A stretch of DNA of 64,000 bases from Spirochaetota bacterium. Lineage in GTDB: Bacteria > Spirochaetota > Spirochaetia > Treponematales > Treponemataceae. Where the stretch lies: NCBI GenBank assembly GCA_023443865.1, contig JAEZST010000022.1:62001-126000 (forward strand), written 5' to 3'. Below the pieces are notes generated by a model. The model saw only the letters and a list, made by a program, of their open reading frames with translations, searched no databases and was not told where the DNA came from. This document shows positions 42,565 through 53,054 of this stretch, piece by piece; within the stretch, counting starts at the first letter, position 1, and every line of letters starts with the position of its first letter. Position numbers and translations under genes: made by a program.

Positions 42565-42627
42565 CCCGTCATTTGTCCCTTCGATACTGCCAAGCGCCTC
42601 GCTTTCATAAACCGCGGGAAAGGGTTA

Positions 42628-42954
42628 TTATGGGAGGAAGTCGCGCCGTATAGGGGTAAAACAGTCCAGAAGCGTCCCGTCTTCCAGCGCCTTTACCCCG
42701 TGCAGAACGTTTCGCTCCGCCGTGAATCCGCCTCCGGGGCCGATAACGCGGGTTTCGCCGCCCACGGTTACCTCGAAACTGCCGGAAAGTACGTAGGATA
42801 CCTGTTCATGGTCTTCATGGGCGTGGGGAGACCCGATTCCTCCCTTTTTAAAACGCACTTCCACCGCCATGAGCCCTTGCGTATGGGGAAGCACCCGGCG
42901 TTCGCACCGGGGATCGATCCCCTGAATGGGTACGGATTCATTCGTGAATATCAT
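42628..42954 (-). CDS. kdgF: KdgF-like cupin, unsaturated uronate processing
   Basis: This 108-residue single-domain cupin has the metal ligands in SPHAHEDHEQVSYVLSG and a second motif ending in NVLHGVKALEDG, then DCFTPIRRDFL. That matches KdgF, which turns 4,5-unsaturated uronates from pectin or alginate into linear keto sugars. GGAG stands 6 bases before the ATG at 42954, and an upstream extension of the frame is not needed. It is divergent from uxuA, with promoters that overlap. Confidence 0.8.
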   Translation of the reverse strand: MIFTNESVPIQGIDPRCERRVLPHTQGLMAVEVRFKKGGIGSPHAHEDHEQVSYVLSGSFEVTVGGETRVIGPGGGFTAERNVLHGVKALEDGTLLDCFTPIRRDFLP

Positions 42955-43016
42955 GTTCGGCTCCTTCGGTGAACGGGATAGCGAAAAAACGGCGCGCGTA
43001 TCAGGGAAATTACTTC

Positions 43017-43044
43017 TTGACAGAGAATCCTGATATACTAATAT
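43017..43044 (+). promoter_or_regulatory. Promoter of the uxuA operon
   Basis: TTGACA (43017-43022), a 16-base spacer and TAATAT (43039-43044). The -10 lies in the 12-bp palindrome CTAATATATTAG (43038-43049). Confidence 0.6.
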
Positions 43045-43071
43045 ATTAGCATAGGTTGGTATGGTACACAA
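43043..43071 (-). promoter_or_regulatory. Promoter of kdgF, overlapping the uxuA promoter
   Basis: TTGTGT (43066-43071), a 17-base spacer and TAATAT (43043-43048) on the minus strand. Its -10 shares two bases and the palindrome with the uxuA -10. Confidence 0.5.
43056..43071. promoter_or_regulatory. Possible GntR operator
   Basis: TTGGTATGGTACACAA is an imperfect inverted repeat that resembles UxuR/ExuR sites (TTGGTATACCAA) and covers the kdgF -35. The GntR gene two genes downstream could encode its binder. The match is weak. Confidence 0.3.
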
Positions 43072-43103
43072 GAATTACCACCATTCAGCCGGAGGCTCTT
43101 TAC

Positions 43104-44174
43104 ATGAAAATGACCTTTCGTTGGTTCGGAACGGGACATGATCCCATACCGCTCGCTCATATTCGCCAAATTCCCGGGTGCGTAGGGGTTATCACCACTT
43201 TATACGATAAACAGCCGGGGGAAACCTGGGAACGGGACCGTATACGCGCCCTGAAAAAAGACGCCGCTGATAACGGGCTCGAAATATCCGGCATAGAATC
43301 GGTGAACGTCAGCGACTCGATCAAGGCCGCGTTGAGCGATCGTGACCGGGACATTGAAACCTATATCAAAACCCTGGATATGCTCGGGTCCGAGGGGATA
43401 CGCATGGTATGCTACAATTTCATGCCGGTGTTTGACTGGACCCGGTCGGAACTTGCCAGGCCCCGATCCGACGGCTCGTCGGTGCTCGCCTACGATCAGG
43501 AACGGATTGACGGAATTGACCCCGAAACCATGCTCGCGGATATGGATTCCGCCTCCAACGGCTTTATGCTGCCCGGCTGGGAACCGGAACGCATGGCGCG
43601 GATTAAGGAACTGTTCCAGTTGTACCGCGACGTGGATTCGGATCGGCTTCTCGAGAACCTTGCCTACTTTTTGCGGGCGATCATGCCCGTATGCGATAAA
43701 TGGGGGATCGATATGGCGATACACCCGGACGATCCCGCCTGGCCCGTCTTCGGCTTGCCGAGAATCGTGACCGGCAAGGAAAGCATTCACCGGCTCCTCA
43801 AGGCCGTGGACAATCCCCATAACGGGGTAACCCTGTGCACGGGCTCTCTCGGTTCCAATCCCGCCAACGACATTCCGGATATCATTCGTTCGCTGAAAGG
43901 GCGCGTTCATTTCGCGCACCTTCGGAACGTGAAGCACCGCTCTCCCGGTAAATTCGAGGAAGCCGCCCATCTTTCGGAAGACGGTTCACTCGATATGTAC
44001 GAAATAGCCCGCGCGCTCAACGATATCGGTTTTACCGGTCCCGTCCGTCCCGATCACGGACGCATGATTTGGGGCGAAAAGGGCATGCCGGGGTACGGCC
44101 TGTACGATCGCGCCTTGGGCATCGCGTACCTGAACGGCCTTTTCGAGGCCATAGAGCGGGAAGGACGGCGCTAA
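43104..44174 (+). CDS. uxuA: Mannonate dehydratase
   Basis: This 356-residue protein begins MTFRWFGTGHDPIPLAHIRQ and contains VCYNFMPVFDWTRSEL, IHPDDPAWPVFGLPRI and RPDHGRMIWGE, the blocks of UxuA, including metal-binding His and Asp residues. It dehydrates D-mannonate to 2-keto-3-deoxygluconate in glucuronate breakdown. GGAGG lies 8 bases before the ATG at 43104. It heads the operon uxuA-gntR-uxuB, with one base between uxuA and the regulator. Confidence 0.95.
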   Translation: MKMTFRWFGTGHDPIPLAHIRQIPGCVGVITTLYDKQPGETWERDRIRALKKDAADNGLEISGIESVNVSDSIKAALSDRDRDIETYIKTLDMLGSEGIRMVCYNFMPVFDWTRSELARPRSDGSSVLAYDQERIDGIDPETMLADMDSASNGFMLPGWEPERMARIKELFQLYRDVDSDRLLENLAYFLRAIMPVCDKWGIDMAIHPDDPAWPVFGLPRIVTGKESIHRLLKAVDNPHNGVTLCTGSLGSNPANDIPDIIRSLKGRVHFAHLRNVKHRSPGKFEEAAHLSEDGSLDMYEIARALNDIGFTGPVRPDHGRMIWGEKGMPGYGLYDRALGIAYLNGLFEAIEREGRR

Positions 44175-44175
44175 G

Positions 44176-44871
44176 GTGCAGCAATCAGTCCTCCGTACCA
44201 ACGCGGACCGCATTTACCAGGACTTGCGCGAGTCTATCCTCTTTCTCGATCCGGAACCGGGGGCTCCCCTGGACGTTAACGCCATCGCGAATACCCTGGG
44301 GGTCAGCCGCTCCCCGGTGCGAGACGCCTTACTGCGCCTTTCCCGGGACGGCTTGGTGGAAATTCGCCCCCAGCGGGGAACCCTCGTTTCCCTGATCGAT
44401 CCCGTCAAGGCCCATGAGGAACGCTTCATGCGCGAGAATCTTGAGCTGCCCGCCCTGGCCCTGTTCGCCTCCGAGCGCGACGGCGATCATTTCGCGCGCT
44501 TCAGGGATTCCCTGGCCTCGGCCCTTGCCTCGCAGCGGCTTGCCCTGCAGCGGGGAGACCTTGCGGCCTTTCTCGCGGGCGACGACGCGTTTCACCGCAC
44601 GATCTTCGCCGCCGCCTCGAAAAGCCGCTGCTGGGAGGCGGTAAACGCCATGTCCGGGCACTACCGGCGCATCCGATACTTGGCGCTCCGGTCCCATTCC
44701 ACGCCCGATACCATTTTAGACGAGCACGGCGCCATTTATTCCCTGGTCGCCGAACGGAACGAAGCGGGAGCGACGGCGCTGATGCGCCGGCACCTCGCCC
44801 GGCTGGACGTGGACGAATCGGCCCTGCGACGGGAATATCCCTCGTATTTCGCTGAAGGAGAGCCCCAATGA
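44176..44871 (+). CDS. GntR-family (FadR/FCD) transcriptional regulator
   Basis: This 231-residue protein has an N-terminal winged helix (about 8-70: NAIANTLGVSRSPVRDALLRLSR) and an all-helical FCD ligand domain (about 85-215) with likely metal residues in DDAFHRTIF, GHYRRIRY and EHGAIY. This is the UxuR/ExuR-like branch that senses uronates or their products. GTG is used as start, directly after the uxuA stop, and its stop overlaps the uxuB ATG by 4 bases. It probably controls its own operon and kdgF. Confidence 0.88.
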   Translation: MQQSVLRTNADRIYQDLRESILFLDPEPGAPLDVNAIANTLGVSRSPVRDALLRLSRDGLVEIRPQRGTLVSLIDPVKAHEERFMRENLELPALALFASERDGDHFARFRDSLASALASQRLALQRGDLAAFLAGDDAFHRTIFAAASKSRCWEAVNAMSGHYRRIRYLALRSHSTPDTILDEHGAIYSLVAERNEAGATALMRRHLARLDVDESALRREYPSYFAEGEPQ

Positions 44872-46478
44872 AACTGATTGATTCCCTCGAGAAAGACCGC
44901 GCTTCCTTTATCGAGGCCGGTTATCGGCTTCCGCGGTTTGACCGGAAGGCGGTAACGGAGCGAACCCTGGAAACGCCCGAATGGATCCATTTCGGGGCGG
45001 GGAATATCTTCCGCGCGTTCATCGCGGCGGCGCATCAGAAAACCCTCGAGGCCGGCGGGGCCGAAACGGGGCTCGTGGTGGTGGGCGGCCACGATTTCGA
45101 GGTGATAGACCTGGCGTATCGGCCGTACGATAACCTTACCGCCTTGGCAACCCTGAACGCCGACGGCACCGTGGACAAGACCGTGATCGGCAGCGTGGTG
45201 AAATCGGTAACCGCCGATCCGCGGAGCGCCGATTGGGACTGGCTCGCGAAGGCGTTTCGCTCGCCTTCCCTCCAGATGGTGAGCCTGACCATTACCGAAA
45301 AGGGCTATTCCCTGACCGAGGGACGCGGGGAGTACCGGAACGACGTATTGCGCGACTTCGCGGAAGGGCCCGCGCATCCTTCCCATACGATCGGGCGCCT
45401 CGCAGCGCTTTGCCACGAGCGCTTCGTCGCCGGGGGCATGCCCGTCGCCCTGGTGAGCATGGACAATTGCGCCCGCAACGGCGACCGGCTGCGCGCTTCC
45501 GTCATTCCCTTCGCGAACGCCTGGGTCCGTTCCGGCCTCGCCAAACCCGGCTTCGTGGAATGGCTCCTGGACCCCGCGAAGGTCTCGTATCCGTGGACCA
45601 TGATCGATAAAATCACCCCCCGGCCCGACGCGTCCGTCTCTCGGATCCTCGCGGAGTCGGGGCTTGAGGACACGGTTATTCGCCATACCTCCGGGGGAGC
45701 CTACGTGGCCCCTTTCGTGAACGCGGAGGCGGCGGAATACCTGGTGGTGGAAGATTCGTTCCCCAACGGGCGCCCTGCCCTGGAGAAGGGCGGCATACTC
45801 TTTACCGAACGGGAGACCGTGGAAAAGGTCGAGCGGATGAAGGTCGGTTCCTGCCTGAATCCCCTCCATACCGCGCTCGCGATTTTCGGCTGCCTGCTCG
45901 GGCATACGCTGATCAGCGAGGAAATGAAGGACCCGCAGCTTCGCGCCCTGATTGAACGGCTGGGCTACGAGGAAGGCCTGCCGGTCGCGGAAGACCCGGG
46001 AATCGTGAAGCCCCGGGACTTCCTTCGCGAAGTGATCGAGCAGCGGCTTCCCAATCCCTTCCTCCCCGATACCCCGCAGAGAATCGCCTGCGATACCTCG
46101 CAGAAGCTGCCGATCCGTTTCGGGGGCACGCTGAAGGCCTGGAACGAAGATCCGGGGCGGGACGCGAAAAGCCTGCGCTTCGTGCCGTTGGTTTTCGCAG
46201 GCTGGTTGCGGTACCTGACGGGGATAGACGACGCGGGGAAGTTTTTCGAGCCGAGCCCAGACCCGCTCCTCCCGCGCTGCCGCGACGTCGTCGCGGGACT
46301 GTCCCTGGGCGACGAAGGGCCCTTCGGCGAGCGCTTGGGGCCCCTGCTTTCCGACGCCTCGATCTTCGGCCTCGACCTGAAAGAAATCGGCCTGGCCGAT
46401 CGGGTGGAAGGCTACTTCGCGGAAATGATGGCCGCCCCGGGCGCGGTCCGAAAGCTCCTGGTCACGCTTCTGTCTTGA
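44868..46478 (+). CDS. uxuB: Fructuronate reductase (mannitol dehydrogenase family)
   Basis: This 536-residue protein begins with an NAD-binding half holding [15 protein letters not shown] (about residue 40) and has the family block [16 protein letters not shown] (about 190), then DKITPRP and a helical C-terminal half. It fits D-mannonate oxidoreductase, which reduces fructuronate to mannonate, the substrate of UxuA. ATGA overlap with the regulator stop indicates coupled translation. The 3' end overlaps the opposite chemoreceptor gene by 17 bases. Confidence 0.9.
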   Translation: MKLIDSLEKDRASFIEAGYRLPRFDRKAVTERTLETPEWIHFGAGNIFRAFIAAAHQKTLEAGGAETGLVVVGGHDFEVIDLAYRPYDNLTALATLNADGTVDKTVIGSVVKSVTADPRSADWDWLAKAFRSPSLQMVSLTITEKGYSLTEGRGEYRNDVLRDFAEGPAHPSHTIGRLAALCHERFVAGGMPVALVSMDNCARNGDRLRASVIPFANAWVRSGLAKPGFVEWLLDPAKVSYPWTMIDKITPRPDASVSRILAESGLEDTVIRHTSGGAYVAPFVNAEAAEYLVVEDSFPNGRPALEKGGILFTERETVEKVERMKVGSCLNPLHTALAIFGCLLGHTLISEEMKDPQLRALIERLGYEEGLPVAEDPGIVKPRDFLREVIEQRLPNPFLPDTPQRIACDTSQKLPIRFGGTLKAWNEDPGRDAKSLRFVPLVFAGWLRYLTGIDDAGKFFEPSPDPLLPRCRDVVAGLSLGDEGPFGERLGPLLSDASIFGLDLKEIGLADRVEGYFAEMMAAPGAVRKLLVTLLS

Positions 46479-48744
46479 ACCTGCCTATCTCGTTGATGAC
46501 CGCTTGGATTCCCGAGCGGTTCTCGGCGGTGAGATTGAGGACCTGGGCGATCGCCTTATTGATTTCTTCCGTTCCGACGCTCATCTCGTCCATGCTTTCC
46601 CGTATGCGCTGGGTTATCTCCACGAGCTGGGTCATCTCCAAGAGGATGGCCTTGCTGCCTTCCCTGATCTGGCCCGCCCGCTCGTTAACCGAGCCGCTTT
46701 CGTCTTTCATCTTTCCGAGGCTTTCGAGCACCTGGGCGTTCCCGACGCTTTGCTCTTCCATGGACGCGTGAATTTGGCGCTGCTGCTCGGTAACGGTGGT
46801 GACCGATTCCCGAACGCCGTTGAAGGCCTTCCCCGCGTCTTCCGAGGAAATCACGACGCGGTCGATCGAGGCCTTCAGCGATTTCAGTTCCCTGCTTATC
46901 GTTTTGGACTGGGCGGCCGCGTTCTCGGCGAGCTTCCTGATCTCGTCGGCGACCACCGCGAAGCCCGAGCCCGCCTCGCCGGCGTGGGCGGCCTCTATGG
47001 CTGCGTTCATGGCGAGCAGGTTGGTTCGCGCCGCTATCGACGTGACGATCGTGTTCGCCTCGGCGAGGCTGGCCGACTGGCCCTCTATCGCCTTGACGAG
47101 GGAGATCACGTCGGTAATGCGCGAGAAGCCCGAGTCCGAAACCTCCTGCAATTCCCGGAAGCGCTCGTTGTTCCGTTCGAGGTTTTTCGTAACCGATTCC
47201 ACGTTCGCGATCATCTGTTCGACGCTGGCGGAACTGTTGGCTATGCTATCCGTCTGCGAGTCGATGACGCGGGAAAGGCCGTCGATGTTTTTCGTGATTT
47301 CCTCGACCGTCGCGGATGTTTCGTTCACCCCCGCGGCCTGGCTCAATACCTGCTGCTTTACGCTGTCTATGTTGGCGTTAATCTCGAATACCGCCGCCGA
47401 GGTTTCTTCCATATTCGCCGAAAGGTCCGCGCCGAGCGCGCCGAGGCGGTGGCCGGAGGCCCGAATGGACGAGACGATTTCGTGCAAGGCCGCGACGAAG
47501 GCGTTAAAGTCGCGGGCAAGCTTGCCCACCTCGTCTGAACTGTCCACGCTCAGCCGCTTGGTCAGGTCGCCGTCGCCGCCCGATATTTCCTCGAGGGCTA
47601 TCGCGGTCCGCTTGATGGGCTTCACGACGGAATTGGATTGCAGGCTCACCGTCGCGAGGAGCACCGCGGCGCCGAGGAAAAAGGCGAGCACGAGCCTCCT
47701 CGTCTGCTGCGCGGAAGCCCGCAGTACCTCGGACCGCGGCGCGTCCGCCTCGATTATCCAGGGGTTTATCGCGTTCCCCAACCGCACCGGCACGAAGGAT
47801 CGCATGACGGGTTCGGTATCGTCGGGGAAGGGATAGCTGCCGGTACTGGTGATGCCGTTCATCAGGTCATCAAAGAGTTCCCCGTTCGCACCGCCCGAGA
47901 ACGCGGGGGCCGGTTGCCCGATTCGGGTCCTGTCCGGATCGTAGACCGTTATGCCCCCGTCGCTGATGAGCTTCAGGTGCCCGGTTTCGTAGAGCTCCTC
48001 GTTGGAGAATATCTGGACGAAACTCGCGAGGCGTATATCGACGCCGATGACCCCGATCACCCGTCCGTATTGGTTCTTGACGGGGACGGAGAAGGTGGTC
48101 ATGAGGGTCGGGACGCCGCCGATACTCTCGGTGTAGGGTTCGCGAACCTGCTCCAGGCCGGTGCTTTTAGCGAGCCTGTAGGGAGATCCCTCGGCGTCGT
48201 ACCCGGCGACGGCCATTCTCGACGGCGCTATTTCCTGTTCCACGAGTTTATCCGCGCCCGACGCCTTGTATTGCGTAAGCCCGTTATCGCTTTCCAGGAC
48301 GTTGTCGGGGTCCATGGCCCAGCGGATATTGAACCGCCCGCTCGGGTCCTCTCCCGTCTTGCCGGCGTGGAGCGCGTCGAGTCCGTCGAAGAGACCGGGT
48401 TCCCATACCGCCCACACGGCGTAAAACCGGGGATTCCCCCTGAGGACCGAGAGCATGAAATCGGCGGCGAATCCCCGCCGGAGGTCTGCCGGCACCGATT
48501 CCATCGAGGAGATCGCGCTTCCCATGCCCCGGGCCGCGTAAACGACCTGATTGATTTGGGTCGTGAAATCGGCGCTTTTGGCTTCCGCGAGGGTTTCGAG
48601 GTACCGTTCCGCCTCGAGGGCGCTGTTTTTCTCGGTGTAGTAATTTATATAGAAAGCCGTGGCGGCGTAAAGAATCATTATCGCGATGGCGATGCTAAGC
48701 GCGATCCGAAAGCCCAGTCGGGAAGTAAAGCGAATTTCAGTCAT
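46462..48744 (-). CDS. Methyl-accepting chemotaxis protein, double-Cache sensor
   Basis: This 760-residue protein has a first membrane helix (about 10-32), a large periplasmic double-Cache domain (about 40-330, with [17 protein letters not shown] and [18 protein letters not shown]), a second helix (about 345-365), HAMP (about 366-420) and a long signalling hairpin (about 425-755) with [20 protein letters not shown] near its tip. It should signal to CheA/CheW. AAGGAG stands 5 bases before the ATG. Double-Cache domains often bind amino or organic acids, and the ligand here is unknown. Confidence 0.92.
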   Translation of the reverse strand: MTEIRFTSRLGFRIALSIAIAIMILYAATAFYINYYTEKNSALEAERYLETLAEAKSADFTTQINQVVYAARGMGSAISSMESVPADLRRGFAADFMLSVLRGNPRFYAVWAVWEPGLFDGLDALHAGKTGEDPSGRFNIRWAMDPDNVLESDNGLTQYKASGADKLVEQEIAPSRMAVAGYDAEGSPYRLAKSTGLEQVREPYTESIGGVPTLMTTFSVPVKNQYGRVIGVIGVDIRLASFVQIFSNEELYETGHLKLISDGGITVYDPDRTRIGQPAPAFSGGANGELFDDLMNGITSTGSYPFPDDTEPVMRSFVPVRLGNAINPWIIEADAPRSEVLRASAQQTRRLVLAFFLGAAVLLATVSLQSNSVVKPIKRTAIALEEISGGDGDLTKRLSVDSSDEVGKLARDFNAFVAALHEIVSSIRASGHRLGALGADLSANMEETSAAVFEINANIDSVKQQVLSQAAGVNETSATVEEITKNIDGLSRVIDSQTDSIANSSASVEQMIANVESVTKNLERNNERFRELQEVSDSGFSRITDVISLVKAIEGQSASLAEANTIVTSIAARTNLLAMNAAIEAAHAGEAGSGFAVVADEIRKLAENAAAQSKTISRELKSLKASIDRVVISSEDAGKAFNGVRESVTTVTEQQRQIHASMEEQSVGNAQVLESLGKMKDESGSVNERAGQIREGSKAILLEMTQLVEITQRIRESMDEMSVGTEEINKAIAQVLNLTAENRSGIQAVINEIGRFKTEA

Positions 48745-48793
48745 TGAATCTCCTTGAGTTCAATCGAAATTATAGGATTCTGCCCCGAATAAG

Positions 48794-50245
48794 TCAAAAC
48801 CCACTTCCCAGAATGGGCGCCCCCGCGCCGTACGGGGCGGCGGAGGCGATCCTGCGGGCCAGAACGGCCTTGGATAGGGAAACCGCCAACTCCACCGGAG
48901 CGCCCCGGGCGAGATTCACCGCGAGCGAGGCCGACAGGGCGCAGCCCGTTCCCCGGGGCGCGGGCCCTTCCAGGCGGGGCAGGTCAAACCACGCGATTCC
49001 CCCGTCGCCGGCCAGGCAATCGACGGCGCTTTTCTCCCCCGAAAGGTGACCGCCCTTGATGAGCACGGCGGCGCCGCCTCCGGACAGCTCCCTGATTCGA
49101 ACGGCGGCGCGGACCATGTCGGAGCGGGTGATTACCGGTTGCCCCGTAAGGAGGGCGGCCTCGGGGATATTGGGCGTGACGAGGCGGGACCGCGGCGCCA
49201 GGACGGATAGGAATACGTCCCGGTAGGTTTCGATATCGCCCTGCGCGAGAGGGTGCCCCGAAGAGGCCGCGAATACCGGATCGGCGACCACCGCCGCGGT
49301 ATTCCACCGGTCCAAGGCCCGACCGACGGCCAAAGCCGACTCGCGGTTCGGCACGAGACCGATTTTTACCGCGTCGGGCGGGATGTCCGAGAAGACCGCC
49401 TCGAGCTGCTCGGCCACGAGCGTTCCGTCGACGGCGGAGGCCGAGAGCACTCCCGCGGTGTTTTGCGCGATAACCGAGGTTATTACCGCCATTCCGTGAA
49501 CCCCGTGCGCGTGAAACGTCTTCAGGTCGCCCTGAATGCCCGCGCCCCCCACGGGGTCGCTCCCGGCCACGCTGAGGGCGGTAATGCCCCGCCTGCTTTC
49601 CAGGCGAACGCCTTCCAGGGCGGAACGCATGCGCGCGGTGTTCTCCGCGACCCGGTCGCTCTGGGCGAAGAGCGCCGAAATGGCCGCGACTCCGGCGATT
49701 CCCGTGCCCGCCAGGGCGGCCACGGACTGCGTCGTGATGCCCCCGATGGCGACTACGGGAACGGTTACCGCCCGGCAAATCGCTTCCAGGGTCTCCTTGG
49801 ACACCGACTCGGCGTCGGCCTTGGTCCCGGTGGGGAATACCGCCCCTACCCCGAGATAGTCGGCTCCGGCCGCCTCGGCGAGGAGGGCTTCCCGTACGGT
49901 GGATACGGACACCCCCAGGATAAGCGACGCGGGGAGCCGACGGGCGATTTCGGCGATATCGCCGTCTTTCTGCCCGACATGGAGGCCCGACGCGCGCGAG
50001 TCAACGGCGAGGTTCAGGGAGTCGTTCACGATGAAGGGTACGTCGCTCCGGCGGCACAGCTCGGCGATTTCCCGGGCTACGGCGAGAAGCCGCGCCCCGC
50101 CGTCGCGCTCTTTTTCCCGGAATTGGACGGCCGTGGCGCCGCCCGCTATCGCCTGGGCGACTTGCCCCGGGAGCCGGGTCGGATCGCCGACCCACCGGGA
50201 ATCGGTGACCGCGTACAGCTTCAGCCGCTCAGCGATGCGCGTCAC
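48794..50245 (-). CDS. thiED: Fused ThiE-ThiD: thiamine phosphate synthase and HMP-P kinase
   Basis: 483 residues in two parts. The N-terminal ThiE (about 1-210) has VQFREKE, FIVNDSLNLAVDSRASGLHV, and GADYLGVGAVFPTGTKAD. The C-terminal ThiD (about 220-475) has SVAGSDPVGGAGIQGDLKTF, DPVFAASSG, TPNIPEAALLTG and the anion-hole GTGCALSASLA. Together they phosphorylate the pyrimidine HMP-P and join it to the thiazole phosphate. The order is the reverse of the common ThiD-ThiE fusion. The start overlaps thiM by 17 bases. Confidence 0.93.
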   Translation of the reverse strand: MTRIAERLKLYAVTDSRWVGDPTRLPGQVAQAIAGGATAVQFREKERDGGARLLAVAREIAELCRRSDVPFIVNDSLNLAVDSRASGLHVGQKDGDIAEIARRLPASLILGVSVSTVREALLAEAAGADYLGVGAVFPTGTKADAESVSKETLEAICRAVTVPVVAIGGITTQSVAALAGTGIAGVAAISALFAQSDRVAENTARMRSALEGVRLESRRGITALSVAGSDPVGGAGIQGDLKTFHAHGVHGMAVITSVIAQNTAGVLSASAVDGTLVAEQLEAVFSDIPPDAVKIGLVPNRESALAVGRALDRWNTAAVVADPVFAASSGHPLAQGDIETYRDVFLSVLAPRSRLVTPNIPEAALLTGQPVITRSDMVRAAVRIRELSGGGAAVLIKGGHLSGEKSAVDCLAGDGGIAWFDLPRLEGPAPRGTGCALSASLAVNLARGAPVELAVSLSKAVLARRIASAAPYGAGAPILGSGF

Positions 50246-51059
50246 AGCGGATTCCCCCGGCGAAGGTCGCCTCGTCCAGGCGTGAGAGAACGTCTATCAG
50301 CCGAACGCGAAAGGTACCGGTTCCCTCTTCGGTGGCGGCCAGTTCCCCGGCGAGACCCGACAGACAGAGGGCGGCGGTCAGCGCGTCGAGCCTCGCGGCG
50401 CCTCCCCCGTTCCGACAGGCCCCGAGGAAGGCGCCCGCCACGGCGGAAAGCATGCAGCCGGAGCCGGTTATCTGGGGCAGGAGCGGGTGCCCGTTTCTCA
50501 CGTACCGGGTTTCCTCCCCGTCGGTGACCACGTCGACCGCGCCGGTGACGGCGACCAGGGCGGAACAAGATCGGGCGAGGCGGCTCGCGTTTTCCCTGAC
50601 CGAAGCGAGGGCGCCGTCGGCGTCGCGCGCGTCGACCCCGCGGGAGGCCCCCGTGCCCGACGCGAGTACCCCTATCTCGGAGGCGTTTCCCCGAATCGCC
50701 GCGAGGGGGAATTCCGCCATGAAGGCCCGCGCCGTTTCGGTGCGTAAGCGCGACGCCCCTGCCCCCACCGGGTCCAGGAGTATCGGCACGCCCTTTCGCG
50801 CAGCGGCGGCCATGGCCGACCGCATGCTCAGGATAACGCGCTCGTTGAGGGTTCCGATATTGATGACCAGGGCGTCGGCTATGGAGACGAGGTCTTCCAT
50901 TTCGGCGATATCGTCGGCCATGACCGGCGAGGCGCCCACCGCCAAGAGCGCGTTGGCGCAATCGTTGGCCGTGACGTAATTGGTTACGCAGTGGACGAGC
51001 GGGTTTTTCGAGCGGACTGCCGTCAGGCACGGGGCGAGTCTTTCGGGATTAACGGACAT
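50229..51059 (-). CDS. thiM: Hydroxyethylthiazole kinase
   Basis: This 276-residue ribokinase-like protein has [20 protein letters not shown] at the start, [12 protein letters not shown] in the middle and [17 protein letters not shown] with the catalytic Cys/Gly region. It phosphorylates salvaged hydroxyethylthiazole. No thiG, thiH, thiS or thiF is present here, so thiazole comes by salvage or from elsewhere in the genome. Its start overlaps the thiC stop. Confidence 0.93.
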   Translation of the reverse strand: MSVNPERLAPCLTAVRSKNPLVHCVTNYVTANDCANALLAVGASPVMADDIAEMEDLVSIADALVINIGTLNERVILSMRSAMAAAARKGVPILLDPVGAGASRLRTETARAFMAEFPLAAIRGNASEIGVLASGTGASRGVDARDADGALASVRENASRLARSCSALVAVTGAVDVVTDGEETRYVRNGHPLLPQITGSGCMLSAVAGAFLGACRNGGGAARLDALTAALCLSGLAGELAATEEGTGTFRVRLIDVLSRLDEATFAGGIRCDAHR

Positions 51060-52347
51060 CGACGGCCTCCCCCTTGAGAATCGCGTTTACGTTTTTCACG
51101 GCGCAGAAGGGGCCGCACATGGTGCAGGTGTCTTCCCTTTCCGGCGGGGATCCCGCCCGGTATTCCCGGGCCTTTTCCCCGTCCAGGGCGAGATCGAACA
51201 TGGTTTGCCAGTCGAGGGCGGCCCGCGCCCGGCTCATCCCGTCGTCCCGCTCCCGCGCCCCGGGAATCCCCTTGACGATGTCCGCGGCGTGCGCGGCGAT
51301 ACGGGACGCCATGAGGCCTTCCCGGGAATCGGCGAGGGTAGGTAGCCTCAGGTGTTCCGCCGGGGTCACGTAACAGAGAAAGGCCGCCCCCGCGGCCGCG
51401 GCGACGGCGCCCCCGATGGCGGCGGTTATATGGTCCCAGCCGGGGGCCGAGTCGGTAACCAGGGGCCCGAGCACGTAGAAGGGCGCGTCGTCGCACAGTT
51501 TTCGCTCCAGCGCCACGTTGGCTGAGATTTCGTCGAGGGCCATGTGTCCCGGCCCCTCTATCATGACCTGCACGCCCCGGTCCCTGGCCCGTCGCGCGAG
51601 TTCCCCGAGGCGGATCAGCTCGCCGATCTGGGCCGAATCGGTGGAATCCGCGATGGAGCCGGGACGGCAGGCGTCGCCGAGGCTGAGGGTCACGTCGTAT
51701 TCCGCGCAAATGGACAGGACTTCGTCGAACCGCTCAAGGTAGGGGTTTTCGTTCCCGGTCATGGACATCCAGGCGAAAAGGAGGGCGCCGCCCCGGGAAA
51801 CGATGCCGGTGAGTCGCGGTATTTCCTTAAGAGTCGCGGCGGCTTCCCGGGACAGGCCGCAGTGCAGGGTAACGAAGTCGACGCCGTCCTCGGCATGGGC
51901 GCGAAGGGCGCCGATCCAGTCGTTCGCGACGAGGCTTTTCAGCGCCTTGCCGCCGCGCGCGACGGCGTCGTAGACCGGCACGGTGCCGACCATGAGGGGG
52001 CTCTCCGCCACGAGCCGACGGCGAAAGGGCGCGGTATCGCCGGTTACGCTCAGGTCCATGACTGCGTGGGCGCCGAGCCGCTCGGCCTCGACTGCCTTCC
52101 TGAATTCCAGTTCCGGGTCGTTTTCGTCTTTCGAAACGCCCACGTTCACGTTAATCTTGGTGATAAGCTCCCGGCCGATGGCTCGGGGCCTCAGGCTCGC
52201 GTGCAGGCGGTTGGCGGGAATGACCGCCTTGCCCGCCGCCACGAGGGCCATGAGCCGCCCCTCATCGATCCCCTCGTCTCTCGCCGCGCCGCGCAATTCC
52301 GGCGTGACCAGGCCCTTTCGCGCCGCTTCCAGTTGGGTTCCGTTCAT
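51049..52347 (-). CDS. thiC: Phosphomethylpyrimidine synthase
   Basis: This 432-residue radical-SAM-type enzyme makes HMP phosphate from aminoimidazole ribotide. It contains [51 protein letters not shown] and a C-terminal cluster motif CTMCGPFC that would hold the 4Fe-4S centre. The length matches the short form of ThiC. GGGAGG lies 6 bases before the ATG. It is the first gene of thiC-thiM-thiED and lies behind a TPP riboswitch. Confidence 0.95.
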   Translation of the reverse strand: MNGTQLEAARKGLVTPELRGAARDEGIDEGRLMALVAAGKAVIPANRLHASLRPRAIGRELITKINVNVGVSKDENDPELEFRKAVEAERLGAHAVMDLSVTGDTAPFRRRLVAESPLMVGTVPVYDAVARGGKALKSLVANDWIGALRAHAEDGVDFVTLHCGLSREAAATLKEIPRLTGIVSRGGALLFAWMSMTGNENPYLERFDEVLSICAEYDVTLSLGDACRPGSIADSTDSAQIGELIRLGELARRARDRGVQVMIEGPGHMALDEISANVALERKLCDDAPFYVLGPLVTDSAPGWDHITAAIGGAVAAAAGAAFLCYVTPAEHLRLPTLADSREGLMASRIAAHAADIVKGIPGARERDDGMSRARAALDWQTMFDLALDGEKAREYRAGSPPEREDTCTMCGPFCAVKNVNAILKGEAVDVR

Positions 52348-52437
52348 GGTGTTCCTCCCGACGACCGTTTCGGGGGAATACGCGAACGGGCCCGCGCCGC
52401 AGCGGCGCTCCCCGTTTTCGGCGGCGCCGGCCGCGGC

Positions 52438-52475
52438 TTTAAAAACGAAGAGCCTTTCCGCTGACGGAAAGGCTC
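52438..52475 (-). terminator. Intrinsic terminator of the TPP riboswitch
   Basis: An 11-bp perfect stem GAGCCTTTCCG with its inverse and a 4-base loop, followed on the minus strand by TTCGTTTTT. It lies between the aptamer and thiC, as expected for transcriptional attenuation. Confidence 0.85.
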
Positions 52476-52509
52476 GTTATCGGGAAAACCCACAGGGGTT
52501 CGCCCTTCG

Positions 52510-52587
52510 TTGCTCCCTACGCCAGTGTTAACTGACAGGTTCCAAGGGTCAGGTTTTAACCTTCTCAACCGTGAGGTTCCCCCGCAA
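52510..52587 (-). ncRNA. TPP riboswitch aptamer
   Basis: Read on the minus strand, this leader holds the thi-box elements: GGTTGAGA near the 5' half, ACCCTTGGAACCTG, then ACTGGCGTAGGGA. The ends TTGC and GCAA pair as P1. TPP binding should favour the downstream terminator and switch the thi operon off. Confidence 0.93.
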
Positions 52588-52621
52588 ACTGTATCGTCTG
52601 TGTATTGTGTCTTTACTGAGG

Positions 52622-52650
52622 ATTATGCACGAAGGCTCGGGCCGTGTAAA
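52622..52650 (-). promoter_or_regulatory. Promoter of the thi operon
   Basis: TTTACA (52645-52650), a 17-base spacer and CATAAT (52622-52627), placed within the 3' end of the zur gene. The start point is about 28 bases before the aptamer. Confidence 0.65.
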
Positions 52651-53054
52651 GCGCCCGATTTCGCGCACGGCCCGCACACGCCGGTACAGTAGAGGGTATG
52701 GGCGTTGATCTTCACGCCCAAATCGTTTTCGTAGCCCGCGATGAGTCCCTCCAGGCCGCACTCTCCCAGGTCGGTAAACCGGTGGCAGGAAACGCAATGA
52801 AACCAGTGCCGGTGGGCGAGGGCCCTTCCCGATTCGTCCAGGATGGCCGCGTAATACCGCTCGGTGCCGTGCTCCAGGCAGTGGAGCACGAAGGATTCGG
52901 CGTAGCCCCCGTCTTCGAGCCAATGGAGGGCGCGATAAACCGTGGCCTGGTCGGGTCCGGTTCCCCCGGGGAAAGAGCGGATTACCTCGACGGCCGAAAG
53001 GGGAGAGGCGGCCGCTCGTAAAATCGCGAGAATTTCCTTGCGCGCCCGGGTCAT
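52623..53054 (-). CDS. zur: Fur-family regulator, Zur-like
   Basis: This 143-residue protein has a winged helix (about 1-80, with PDQATVYRALHWLEDGG) and a dimerisation part with HRHWFHCVSC and HTLYCTGVCGPC, two Cys pairs that form the structural zinc site. Position directly behind znuA-znuC-znuB, with a 4-base overlap, makes Zur the natural call. It would repress zinc uptake when zinc is high. It might also bind the Fur-type box at nrdAB, though that could serve another Fur paralogue. Confidence 0.85.
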   Translation of the reverse strand: MTRARKEILAILRAAASPLSAVEVIRSFPGGTGPDQATVYRALHWLEDGGYAESFVLHCLEHGTERYYAAILDESGRALAHRHWFHCVSCHRFTDLGECGLEGLIAGYENDLGVKINAHTLYCTGVCGPCAKSGALHGPSLRA

